Below are positions 25,711 to 34,904 of a stretch of 64,000 nucleotides of DNA, piece by piece. The position numbers were made by a program, and so were the translations under genes. Each line of letters starts with the position of its first letter. The stretch's first letter is position 1. The DNA comes from Hwanghaeella sp964350445. Its GTDB lineage: Bacteria; Pseudomonadota; Alphaproteobacteria; UBA8366; Aestuariispiraceae. The stretch is taken from assembly GCA_964350445.1 (NCBI GenBank), contig CAYGKA010000006.1, forward strand, positions 1-64,000, given 5' to 3'. The notes below the pieces were generated by a model. The model searched no databases, was not told the DNA's origin, and saw only the letters and a program-made list of their open reading frames with translations.

Positions 25711-26804
25711 TGAACGCCGCCGTGACGGACAAGGACGCCCCTCCGGGGGCGTCCGACCGCCTTTCCCTCGGGGGCAAGAATACCAGCTACCGGGCGCTGG
25801 TCGCCCGGCGCTTGGCCATGCTGGGCGGCGCCGGGCTCGTCCTGGTCGTCGCCTCCCTCGCCGACATCCTGATCGGTCCCGCCTTCCTGGGGGTGGACGA
25901 AGTCGTCGGGGCGCTGCTGAAACCCGGCAGCGCAGACCGGACGACGGCGGCCATCGTTCATATCATCCGTCTGCCGATGACCTGCATGGCCCTGCTGGTC
26001 GGCGCGGCGCTGGGCATCGCCGGGACGCATATGCAGACCATTTTGGGCAATCCGCTGGCCAGCCCCTACACGCTGGGCTTTTCCGCCGCCGCGGGTTTCG
26101 GGGCGGCCGCGGCCATTCTGTCCGGCTTCGCCTTCCCTTTCGTGGCGGACCTCACGATCCCCATCGCCGCCTTCGCCATGTCCGGACTGGCCGCGCTGAC
26201 GGTATACGGTTTTTCCCGGGTCCGGGGCATGGGGGCGGATGTGATGGTGCTGGCCGGGATCGCGACTCTCTTCCTGTTCCAGTCCCTGCAGTCGATGGTG
26301 CAGTATCTCGCCTCGCCGGAAGTGCTGCAGCAGATCGTCTTCTGGCTGTTCGGCTCGATGCTGAAGGCGAATTGGACCAATGTGTCGATCACCGCCGTGA
26401 TCGTCCTGGCCGGGACCTGCGCCTTGATCCCGGACCTTTGGAAGCTGACCGCGCTGCGCCTTGGTGACGACCGGGCCGCCGCCATCGGCGTCGATGTCCG
26501 GCGCCTGCGCATCAAGGTCTTCGCCGTCGTCGCCCTGCTCACCGCGGGGGCCGTTTCCTTTGTCGGGACCATCGGTTTCGTCGGGCTCGTCGCGCCGCAT
26601 ATCGCCCGCATGCTGGTCGGCGAGGATCAGCGCATCCTGGTTCCAATGGCCGCCACGACAGGGGCGATCATCCTGGTCGGCTCGTCGATCATTTCCAAGC
26701 TCATCTCCCCCGGCACGGTCGTTCCGATCGGAATCGTGACGGCCGTGATCGGCGTGCCCTTCCTGTATTCCCTGATCCTCAACCGCAGCAGGAGGTTATG
26801 GTGA
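25710..26804 (+). CDS. FecCD-type ABC transporter permease
   Basis: 364 residues, about ten membrane helices. Family motifs are LGVDEVVGAL, IIRLPMTCMALLVGAALGIAG, GNPLASPYTLGFSAAAGFGAA and VGTIGFVGLVAPHIARMLVG. The ATG overlaps the upstream stop by 1 nt (TGATG). An ordinary importer permease; it overlaps the ATPase start. Confidence 0.93.
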   Translation: MNAAVTDKDAPPGASDRLSLGGKNTSYRALVARRLAMLGGAGLVLVVASLADILIGPAFLGVDEVVGALLKPGSADRTTAAIVHIIRLPMTCMALLVGAALGIAGTHMQTILGNPLASPYTLGFSAAAGFGAAAAILSGFAFPFVADLTIPIAAFAMSGLAALTVYGFSRVRGMGADVMVLAGIATLFLFQSLQSMVQYLASPEVLQQIVFWLFGSMLKANWTNVSITAVIVLAGTCALIPDLWKLTALRLGDDRAAAIGVDVRRLRIKVFAVVALLTAGAVSFVGTIGFVGLVAPHIARMLVGEDQRILVPMAATTGAIILVGSSIISKLISPGTVVPIGIVTAVIGVPFLYSLILNRSRRLW

Positions 26805-27544
26805 CCCTGACCATCGAAACACTAGAAGCCGGATACGGCGCGCACCGTGTCATCACGGGCGCGACCGCCGCCGCCCCATCCGGCCAGTTGACCGTCGTCA
26901 TCGGCCCGAACGGAACCGGCAAGTCGACTTTCCTGAAGGCCGTCGCCGGCCTGATCGACTCCGCCGGCCGGGTCGCACTGCACGGCATCCCCCTGCCTGC
27001 TGAGACCCGACGCCGGGAAGTGGCCTACATGCCGCAGGACACCGGCGCGTCATCCTCGCTGACCGTGCTGGAAGTGGTCCTGCTCGGCCGCCTGCCCTCG
27101 CTCGGACTGTCCATCCCGGAAGCCCTGCCGATGGAGGCGGCGCGCCTGCTGCGCCGATTCGGGATCGATGATCTGCAGCACCGAACGCTGGATGCCCTGA
27201 GCGGCGGGCAGAGGCAGCTCGTCTTCCTGGCCCAGTCGCTGTTCCGCGAACCGCGGGTGCTGCTGCTGGACGAACCGACGGCGGCCCTGGACCTGCGCCA
27301 TCAGTTGATCGTGCTGAATGCGATACGAGACCATGCGCGGCTGCACGGCATCGTCGCGATCGCCGCCATGCACGACCTGGCCCTGGCGGCGCAATTCGCG
27401 ACCCGGATGATTTGCCTGTCCGGCGGAACCGTCGCGGCGAGCGGGCCCTACCGCGAGGTTCTGACGGAGGAGCGGTTGCGCGCCGTCTATGGCGTCGAGG
27501 CCGCCGTCGCCGACACCCCGGCGGGGTTCCTGAGCATCACGCCG
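26801..27544 (+). CDS. ABC transporter ATP-binding protein (FecE/HmuV-like), 3' end in assembly gap
   Basis: About 248 residues visible. Walker A GPNGTGKS, signature LSGGQRQL, Walker B LLLDEPTA and switch His in AAMHDLALA are intact. GGAGG lies 5 nt before the GTG at 26801; the ATG at 26798 is only 2 nt from it, so GTG is preferred. The sequence stops in the N run after LSITP, close to the expected family length, so few residues should be missing. Confidence 0.92.
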
Positions 27545-27644
27545 NNNNNNNNNNNNNNNNNNNNNNNNNNNNNNNNNNNNNNNNNNNNNNNNNNNNNNNN
27601 NNNNNNNNNNNNNNNNNNNNNNNNNNNNNNNNNNNNNNNNNNNN
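27545..27644. other. Assembly gap (100 N)
   Basis: Exactly 100 N joining the 3' end of an ABC ATPase gene (plus) to the 3' end of a ferredoxin gene (minus). Unlike the first gap, I see no meaningful shared end sequence. Confidence 0.99.
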
Positions 27645-29464
27645 TTGCCGCAGGACACGCATTCGAAGGGTTCTTCCTCGTACAGCACGCGCCGCTCGAC
27701 GGCGGCCGAGGTGAAGTCGAAGCGAGGCTCAAGCGTGATGACCTTCTCCGGACAGGTACTCTTGCACAGCCCGCACTGGATACAGGCCGATTCCTGGAAA
27801 CCGAGTTGCGGCTTGTCCTGATTGTCCGTCAACGCGCCTGTGGGACAGGCGCTGACACAGGACAGGCAGAGCGTACAGCCGGCGGTATCGATGCCGATCC
27901 CCCCGAACGGCGCGCCCGCCGGCAAGCGGATGCTGTCGACCGGCGCCGGGGCCTGGGCATGCAAATGCGTCGAGGCCGACCGGATATTGGTGCGCTTCTG
28001 TTTCTGAGGGTTGAACCCGGCGGCAGCGATCCCGGCGGCCTTTACCGGTACGGCGTAGAGCAGATCCTCAACCGGCTGAGGGTCGTCCTCCAGGGCCAAG
28101 GAAATCAAGCCGCTGTCATAGCCGAGCCCGGTCGCAATCGCTTCCGTCATCGCGATCTGACCGGCAAGGCCTTCGATCTCGTCCTGCTTGGAGCGCGGTC
28201 CCATGATGACGACACGATCGGCGCCATAGGCCAGGGCGGGTACCAGGAAATCGAGGCCGACCTGGGTTATCTCGTTCACTTCGAACGGCAGCACATGCGC
28301 CGGCAAGCCGCGGCCGAAACGCGCCATCGCCTCAATGGCGGCGGGTCCATGGCGCGGGTCGTGAACCAGCACAACGGCGCCCTTGCCCCTGGCTTCGGTG
28401 AAGCTCGACAGCAAGGTTCTCAACCGGCGCAGCAGCGCTTCCGTGGACGGCGCCGCATATCCGGCCGCCCCGGTCGGACAGACGCTGTTGCACGCACCGC
28501 AGCCGCCGCACAGATAGGGATCGATGGCGACGTGGTCGCCATCCGGTTTGATGGCGGAGGCCGGGCAGACGTCCAGGCAGCGGGTACAGCCCGTCACACG
28601 GCTGCGCGAATGGGCGCAGAGTTCTTCGTGAAAATCGACATAGCGGGGCTTTTCGAACTCCCCCACCATATCGGCGATGTCCAACATTGCCTTGTAGAAT
28701 GACGGCTTGTCGGTTGGATCCAGCCGGTAATAGCCGTCCCGCCGTTCATGCGTCGGGAACAGCGGCGCGCGGCCGGACAAATCGACGATCAGGTCGCAAC
28801 GTGCCGCGGCGCCGTCACGCTTGATGTCGAATTGAAGTCCATCCCGCGACGAAGGCCGAACCGGCGCGTAGCCGTTCACATTGATCTCGAAATCGCCCAA
28901 ATGCCCGGTCGCGCCGGCAATCCGACCCGTCGCGATCATCAAGTCCATCGCGCCGAGCGGCAAGACGTCGCCGACATCGGTCAGCAGCAGAGAGACGTTC
29001 AATCGGTTCTTGAGGACCGCCGCCGCTTCCAGCGCCGCCTCTCCCCCGCCGTAAATCAGACACACGCCGCCGGACACCATGTCGAGCGTCGATACATCCG
29101 GCATTCGAACACTGCCCGCCTTGAGGAGGGCCAGCATCTTCGCCGCTGCCGCATCCCCTTGCTTCGACCAGCCCGCCTGTTCACGGATGTTCGTGAAGGA
29201 CGGCTGAATGTCGATATCGGATTCCGCCAGGGCTTCCTCGAAGGTCTGGACTTCCTGCGTGCAGGCCACCGTCAAGCCGTCGGCGCCGCGCGCCTCGTCA
29301 ATGAAGCGGCCCAATTCGCCACGGCACAATTGCGTGAACCCGGCTTTCGCGCAGCCTTCGGCGAAACCGCCTTCCAGCGCCTTGCGATCCAGCGCCATGG
29401 TGCCTTCGCAATCGCAGATCAGTATCTTTTCACGCCGCGTCGGCGCGCCGCCCGCATCCGTCAT
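27645..29464 (-). CDS. FDH-locus multi-cluster ferredoxin (4Fe-4S dicluster protein), C-terminus in assembly gap
   Basis: About 606 residues visible. Four [4Fe-4S] motifs: GCTRCLDVCPA, CGGCGACNSVCPTG, GCTLCLSCVSACPTG and CIQCGLCKSTCPEKV. The N-terminus has CDCEG. The C-terminal part breaks off in FECVSCG, probably a final Cys pair. Such proteins occur in FDH operons between DUF3306 and TorD genes, but here the gene is isolated from them by about 14 kb and two gaps. Predicted role: electron delivery or Fe-S/cofactor handling for FDH assembly or activity. Confidence 0.9.
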
Positions 29465-29533
29465 ACCCGTACCCGCCCTATCAATTTTGTTTTATCATTG
29501 TTGGGAAGCTATCCCGATGTGCCGTTTGGCCGC

Positions 29534-29776
29534 TTATAGAGCCTTGTAGGCACGCCAGTTCACGAACCCATGCACGCCCCGTTCAATGGAAATCGACCGT
29601 TTCGCCTTGCTTTTGGGATTGATCTGCACAGCCTTGTACTGATCGGCATTCGGGTGCGTGAATGCCAGTTCCACCGCATCCGTTTCCGACAGCGCCGCAA
29701 CGATCATCACGACGACCGGATCCTCGCTCGGGTCCGGATAACAATCCAATGCATAGACGTGCATCTGGTCCTTCAT
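29534..29776 (-). CDS. Small uncharacterised soluble protein (80 aa)
   Basis: Start ATG 29776 with GGAGGG about 4 nt upstream. Sequence MKDQMHVYALDCYPDPSEDPVVVMIVAALSETDAVELAF shows an alpha/beta pattern; the C-terminus is basic (KSKAKRSISIERGVHGF). No membrane helix or motif. It precedes the ferredoxin gene by 69 nt on the same strand, so the two may form an operon. I do not recognise it. Confidence 0.7.
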   Translation of the reverse strand: MKDQMHVYALDCYPDPSEDPVVVMIVAALSETDAVELAFTHPNADQYKAVQINPKSKAKRSISIERGVHGFVNWRAYKAL

Positions 29777-29933
29777 GCGCCCTCCCACCGGTCGAATTGA
29801 CCCGGCGCTGCCGGGCTTCGCCCCTTGTCAATTGGTGTTACCAATTTAGACCGAATCCAAACAATGGCAACCGCGCAGGAGGCTGTCGGACCCCCGCAAG
29901 AAGCGCCGAATAGCGACAGGCCGGGGGCAACCG

Positions 29934-31553
29934 TCAGGACTTGGCTTCGGTCAGACGCTTATAGAGATAGGAGCGGGAAATCCCGAGCTGGGCGGCGGCC
30001 TTCTTCTTGTTGCCGCCGCACCGTTCCAACGCGTCGTAGATGAGGTCCATGCCCAGCGCGTCCGTCGCGGCGTGCAATCCGCTCGCTTTCGGCGAAACGG
30101 CGGCATCAACGGCCCTGACCCGTCCGCGCCGAGGCACGAAGTCCGCCATGCGCACCACCTCCCCGTCGCTGACAACAAAAGCCCTTTCGACTGCGTGCCG
30201 AAGTTCCCTGTCATTGCCGGGCCAAGCCAGGCCTTTCAGAAATGGGAGAACGTCGTCCGCGATCTGCGGCATTGCATGATGGTGCCTGAGCGCCGTGGTC
30301 CTGAGAAAATCAGCGAGAAGGTCTGGGAGATCGTCCAACCGTTCACGCAACGCCGGGACATCGATGACGATCGGACTGATCCGGTCGAGGAACGCCGGCA
30401 CCATCGCCCCTTGCTCCACCAGGGAATGCAGGTTCTTGGCGCTAGCCGTAACCAAGCGAAAATCCGCTTTTCGCGCCGAAGTCGCGCCGATCCGCATGAC
30501 TTCACGCCGGTGGAGCGCGTCCAAGAGCGCTTGCTGATGGGCTATCGAAAGCGCGGAAACCTCCTCAAGAAAGAGCGTTCCGTCATGAGCGCGTTCCAGC
30601 GCACCCTTGGCGGTTTTGCCGTCCGCCCCCGGAATGGAGCCGCTTTCGCAACCGAAGAGTTCGATTTCCAACAAAGATGGCGGCAGGGCCGCCGCGTTGA
30701 CGGCAACGAAAGGACCTTCCCGTCGCGGTCCCAATCGGTGGATCGCATGGGCGACCTGTCCCGCATCCGTCCCGGATTCCCCCCCGATCAGCACAGGGTT
30801 GCCCAAAGGCGCGGCCTTGACCGAGTCCATCCTGATCCGCCGCGCTGCCTCGGACACGCCGATAATCGCATCGCCGATGCCAAAATCGGCCCAGTCGGGC
30901 GCGGCAAGACGGCGGAAGAACGCGACATCGCGCTCAAGATCATTGATGCGTCGGGTCAGACCCTCGATTTCCTCGGGCGCATCCATCGCTATCCGGCCGA
31001 TCGCTCCGATGACCTTTCCGTCCTGCAGGACAGGCGTTCGCGCGATCGGTCTGCTGACGCCCTGCACGGACTGAACATCCCCCTTTTCCGCCTTGCCGGT
31101 GCCGAGGACGCGGTCCAACTGTGTGTTCTCCATGACGTCGCGCGCGGCGTTGCCCAGCGCGGACTGAATATCGGTATTGAATTGCGCCTGATGCCGCGGC
31201 GACATGAAGGCCAGCCGCCCTTCCCGGTCGATCACGGTCATGGCGTTGTCCGGATCGTCGATCAGATGCGACAGCACGTCATAAGCGAAATCGACCGAGG
31301 CCAGGAAGGTGGTCAGCGGATCGCCGATCCCGGTATTGAACAGCAGCACTTCACCCGCGTCGGTGGGAATGCAAAGCACCGTATAGGCCTTGCCGTCGAG
31401 CGCGAGCGTGCCGATCCGCCGGCGCTTCACGTCGGACAACCATTTCCGCTCCAGCACCATGGCGCCCAGCCGCGGATCAGTCAGCGGCCCGAAAACCGCC
31501 ACGTCGCCACTCTTTGCAAGCAGTATCGCCCCTACCGTATGTCCCGACTTCAT
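29934..31553 (-). CDS. PAS/AAA+/Fis regulator with degenerate sigma-54-activator motifs
   Basis: About 539 residues from ATG 31553 (GGCGGA precedes it). Order: N-terminal sensory part, a PAS domain (~95-190, VIDREGRLAFMSP), an AAA+ domain (~230-455), and a Fis-type HTH (~500-535, KKKAAAQLGISRSYLYKRL). The AAA+ core is eroded: Walker A reads GGESGTDAGQ where the family has GESGTGKE, so the nucleotide-binding Lys is gone; the GAFTGA loop reads SGSIPGA; Walker B reads TLFLEE. It is thus unlikely to be a normal sigma-54 activator. It may act as a sigma-70 regulator or repressor. It lies upstream of the ferredoxin gene on the same strand. Confidence 0.85.
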   Translation of the reverse strand: MKSGHTVGAILLAKSGDVAVFGPLTDPRLGAMVLERKWLSDVKRRRIGTLALDGKAYTVLCIPTDAGEVLLFNTGIGDPLTTFLASVDFAYDVLSHLIDDPDNAMTVIDREGRLAFMSPRHQAQFNTDIQSALGNAARDVMENTQLDRVLGTGKAEKGDVQSVQGVSRPIARTPVLQDGKVIGAIGRIAMDAPEEIEGLTRRINDLERDVAFFRRLAAPDWADFGIGDAIIGVSEAARRIRMDSVKAAPLGNPVLIGGESGTDAGQVAHAIHRLGPRREGPFVAVNAAALPPSLLEIELFGCESGSIPGADGKTAKGALERAHDGTLFLEEVSALSIAHQQALLDALHRREVMRIGATSARKADFRLVTASAKNLHSLVEQGAMVPAFLDRISPIVIDVPALRERLDDLPDLLADFLRTTALRHHHAMPQIADDVLPFLKGLAWPGNDRELRHAVERAFVVSDGEVVRMADFVPRRGRVRAVDAAVSPKASGLHAATDALGMDLIYDALERCGGNKKKAAAQLGISRSYLYKRLTEAKS

Positions 31554-31666
31554 GAAATCCGCCACCCGTCCGAAATACAATTACCGTATCATGCAGAGCT
31601 TGCGAGCCATCTTAGTCGCCGGGGTCGTCAACTGTCCACGAAAACGACATTTTCATAGGAGTGTCC

Positions 31667-31813
31667 ATGACCCTCAAGCCGGATTCGCCCCCGGATCAAT
31701 CCATTCGCAGGGCCATCGGCGGAAAGAATCGTTTTGTGGATTCCGGGCCGAAAATGCCCAAAATGAGCGCTGGCGGCCCGTTCGATTTTCGCGGTACCCT
31801 GAAACGCTTTTAA
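31667..31813 (+). CDS. Small ORF (48 aa), candidate protein
   Basis: ATG at 31667 with AGGAG 5 nt upstream, an excellent ribosome binding site. The protein is basic and Gly/Pro-rich with MPKMSAGGPFDFRGTLKRF at its C-terminus; no membrane helix. It is divergent from the degenerate regulator. An antisense ORF of 84 codons overlaps but lacks a comparable start context. No family recognised. Confidence 0.5.
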   Translation: MTLKPDSPPDQSIRRAIGGKNRFVDSGPKMPKMSAGGPFDFRGTLKRF

Positions 31814-32207
31814 TACTTTCTGCTGATAATTAATCGGCCCTTGCCGGTTGAGGCTCCAAAACCATTTTCGCTTGAAATTCAAAGGGGAGGCTTAAGGAAT
31901 TATTTAAGTTTTATCTAAATCTTTGTGCAATTGTTAATGGGAATCCGTATCGCCAGGGGTTTGTGTCTGCTAGTTAACAATGACACACATGAAAAATATA
32001 TTTGCGAGGCTCAAGCGTGGTACACATACTAAGTTTGTATCACTCGAGCGCCGCATCGGCGCCCCCTGATGAGAACACAATGAGGTCGACCCTGTTTGTT
32101 GGTCGGGAGGGGAATAAATGGAACGAGGTTCGACGCGCCTTGCCACGACACGATCGGTGTTCGTGGCAGGACGAGTATGCAAACACGGCAACAATTGAGA
32201 GAACACG
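31814..32207. promoter_or_regulatory. A+T-rich regulatory region upstream of the response regulator, with inverted repeats
   Basis: No supported gene in 394 bases. It holds two inverted repeats. TGTGTC/GACACA lies at 31962-31967 and 31982-31987. A stronger one, TGCCACGACAC with GTGTTCGTGGCA (one bulged base, 5-nt loop), lies at 32141-32168 and ends 39 nt before the GTG start of the response regulator. Confidence 0.5.
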
Positions 32208-32939
32208 GTGGCATCACATAAAAATTCTCTCCTCGTTGTCGAAGACGAAGAAGCTACACGCGCCCTCATTACGACTTATTTTCGAAATGAGGGATTTTTG
32301 GTTACGGCTTGCGAGGACGGGATGTCGGCAAGGCTAGAGATTAGTTCCCGCGAGTTCGACGTGGTCCTGATGGATGTTAACCTTCCGGACGACGACGGAT
32401 TCGAGGTGCTGCGCGAGGTCCGCGCCAACTATCCGGCCACGCCCGTCATCATGGTTACGTCCCGGGCGACCGAGATTGACACGGTCCTCGGTCTGGAACT
32501 CGGCGCCGACGACTATGTCGCGAAACCGTTCAGCCTGCCGGAACTGAGAGCGCGCGTTCGAACCGTGCTGCGGCGCGCCACCGAAAAGCAGAACAACAGC
32601 GACTCCGCAGGACCAGTTCGCCTCGGGAAATGGCTGGTCGATCTGACACGCCGTGAAATCACTGAGGACGACGGCAATATCGTTCGCGTGACACGCGGTG
32701 AGTTCGACTTGCTGAGCGCCCTGCTGAAGTATCGCGGCGCCCCCGTCAGCCGGGACTTCCTGTTGGATGTGGTCAGCGCCAACAGCGCCGACACGTCGGA
32801 CCGCACGGTGGATACGCTGATCAGTCGGATCAGGGCGAAGCTGCGGGACAATCATAACGATACTTTGATAATCGAAACGGTTCGCGGCATCGGCTATCGC
32901 CTGATCGATGTAACGCGCAACCAGGATAAAGGTCACTGA
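32208..32939 (+). CDS. OmpR-family response regulator (orphan)
   Basis: 243 residues; start GTG. Receiver domain with acidic pocket (VVEDEEA), phospho-acceptor Asp in VLMDVNLPDDDG, switch TSRATE and Lys in VAKPFS. The C-terminal winged helix (~145-235) includes RGEFDLLSALLKYRGAPVSRDFLLD and DTLISRIRAKLRD. All activation residues are intact. No sensor kinase is adjacent; a lone Hpt protein lies 2 kb away. Target unknown. Confidence 0.95.
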   Translation: MASHKNSLLVVEDEEATRALITTYFRNEGFLVTACEDGMSARLEISSREFDVVLMDVNLPDDDGFEVLREVRANYPATPVIMVTSRATEIDTVLGLELGADDYVAKPFSLPELRARVRTVLRRATEKQNNSDSAGPVRLGKWLVDLTRREITEDDGNIVRVTRGEFDLLSALLKYRGAPVSRDFLLDVVSANSADTSDRTVDTLISRIRAKLRDNHNDTLIIETVRGIGYRLIDVTRNQDKGH

Positions 32940-33025
32940 GGGATGAACCGCAGGTGCGACATCAATGATCGGCGGTCTTTGGACCGTACTGTCGCGCCCC
33001 CGCGCATCAGGGCGGAGGTTCGTCC

Positions 33026-34165
33026 ATGATGGCGATTCAGGACCGCTTGATGGAAATGCAGACGCTCGCGCTCGCCAAGACGCGCGCGGCGCGCGGGCAA
33101 TTGGGCGAGCATCTGACGGGGCTTCTGCAAAGTCAGGACGCCCCGCCGACTGAAATGGAATGGGAACTGATTTCCCAGATATACGAACTGATCGTTCGGG
33201 ATGTGGAAACGGTCGTCCGCGCCAAATTCGCCGAGGAACTCGCCCGCCGACTGGACGCTCCGCACGGGTTGATCGTTACGCTCGGCAATGACGACATTGA
33301 AATCGCCCGACCGATCCTCACGCGCAGCAGCATCCTGCTGGATGACGACCTGATCGATATCGTCATGAACCGCACGACGGATCACCGCAGCGCGGTGGCG
33401 ATACGCGCACGGCTTTCCGATGCGGTTTCCGGCGCCATCGTCGATACCGGCGATGTCAAAGCACTGACAACACTGTTGCGGAATCACACCGCCGACATCT
33501 CCGAGAAATCGTTCATCAAGGTTGCCGATCTGTGCGCTTCCACGACGGATCTCCACGAACCGCTCGTGAACCGCCAAGACACGCCATGGCCGGCGATCGA
33601 GAAAGTCGTCTCCCTGGTTTCCGAAGCCTTGCTGGTTTCGATTTCGGCGAAATGGTCGATGTCGATCGATGACCTCACCGACTTGGCCGAAAAGGCCCGC
33701 GACGCGTCCCTGCAGGAAATGTCGCAGCGCCGCCGCGCCCACAAGCCGCCAGCGCCGCCACCCGACACGGAAAGCTCCGACGGGCCGGCCGGTCGCCTGG
33801 AACAACAGATCATCAACGCCCTGCGCAACGGCGACGTTACGACCGCACAGCGGTTGGTAGAGCATTGGTCGCAACTGCCGGGCGCTGCGGTGCGGACAAT
33901 CTTGCTTGAGGACGACCCGACGCTTCTCGCCACACTCTACAAAGCCAAGGGCGCAGATCCCCTCACCTTCTCGCGCACAGTGGCGGTGTTGAAAGGTGAG
34001 AACTTCGAACTGGACCGCACGAAGTTCAAGGAAGTGCTGTCACTCTATCGGGATCTCGATGCACGCCAGGCTCTGCGAACCGTCATGCATTGGCGGAAAT
34101 CTCCCCGCGCCCTGTCTCAACAGGTCAAGCGTGCAGCCGCCGCAGCAGCGAACCAAGCTTCCTAG
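33026..34165 (+). CDS. DUF2336 protein
   Basis: 379 residues, all-helical and soluble. Repeats such as LARRLDAPHGLIVTLGNDDIEIARPILTRSSILLDDDLIDIV are the DUF2336 signature, an alphaproteobacterial HEAT-like helical family often located near two-component or cell-cycle genes. A linker PPAPPPDTESSDG separates N- and C-terminal helical halves (~240). Probably follows the response regulator in an operon (86-nt spacing). Function unknown. Confidence 0.85.
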   Translation: MMAIQDRLMEMQTLALAKTRAARGQLGEHLTGLLQSQDAPPTEMEWELISQIYELIVRDVETVVRAKFAEELARRLDAPHGLIVTLGNDDIEIARPILTRSSILLDDDLIDIVMNRTTDHRSAVAIRARLSDAVSGAIVDTGDVKALTTLLRNHTADISEKSFIKVADLCASTTDLHEPLVNRQDTPWPAIEKVVSLVSEALLVSISAKWSMSIDDLTDLAEKARDASLQEMSQRRRAHKPPAPPPDTESSDGPAGRLEQQIINALRNGDVTTAQRLVEHWSQLPGAAVRTILLEDDPTLLATLYKAKGADPLTFSRTVAVLKGENFELDRTKFKEVLSLYRDLDARQALRTVMHWRKSPRALSQQVKRAAAAAANQAS

Positions 34166-34257
34166 ATTTTCCTGATCGTTTTTTTGCCGGGAGGCTAATT
34201 CCGCCGTCGCTATCGCCGTCCAGCCTTGCCCTTTGCGGCGCCTTTGAAACGGTCCAA

Positions 34258-34725
34258 TTATCCGCGCAGGCGCGAGAGCAATGTCCCCAGATCTTCTATG
34301 GCGGCATGGGAATGTGTGCGAAGATCGGCCAAAGCAGTGTCGATGTCTTTCGGACCGCCATGGCTCAGGGCTTCTGTCAATTTCGCGGATGATTTGGAGA
34401 CCTTGTTAAGCGCGTAGTTGCCCGAAGATCCCGTTATCTTGTGCGCTGCGATCATTGCCGTGCCGACATCACCGCGTTCCAGCGACTCTTCCACGCTGGC
34501 CAGTTCGGTGGAAATGCATTTGAGAACCATTTCGATCAGGCCTTGGAAGTCGGCCTTGGCGAATACATTATGCAGTCCGGCGATCTTCTCCGTGTCCAGG
34601 GAGGCCAATCCCTCAAAAACCTTTTCCGCCGGCGCGTCCCCCGTATCCTGCTTGGACTTGCGAAGACTGATGCCGGATTGGCGGCGCGAACGCTCGTTGA
34701 ATGCTTGATCGGTTGTCGCGTTCAC
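34258..34725 (-). CDS. Hpt (histidine phosphotransfer) domain protein
   Basis: About 155 residues from GTG 34725, with AAGGAG 9 nt upstream. The phospho-histidine motif is MIAAHKITGSSGNYAL in the C-terminal four-helix bundle (~80-150). The N-terminal ~50 residues are charged and probably flexible. A free-standing Hpt can relay phosphoryl groups between a hybrid kinase and a response regulator; the orphan OmpR regulator nearby is a possible partner (inference). Confidence 0.85.
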   Translation of the reverse strand: MNATTDQAFNERSRRQSGISLRKSKQDTGDAPAEKVFEGLASLDTEKIAGLHNVFAKADFQGLIEMVLKCISTELASVEESLERGDVGTAMIAAHKITGSSGNYALNKVSKSSAKLTEALSHGGPKDIDTALADLRTHSHAAIEDLGTLLSRLRG

Positions 34726-34904
34726 CGCAAAACACTCCTTTAAGCGCCTGCCTGGCCAATCGCATGTCTGCGGGCGCGGCAGTGGGCTCCCCATACCTCC
34801 TGAAGGAAGCAGCAGCTTTGCACGGTATCATCTTATTGAGCAAGCTACATATTTTCGTAACACTTGCGTGTAAAATCTCCGCTGGTTCCGACCAAAATCG
34901 CTGC

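Noticed and set aside
31628..31882. 84-codon minus-strand ORF
   Set aside because: It overlaps the better-supported 48-aa plus-strand ORF and has no good start context.
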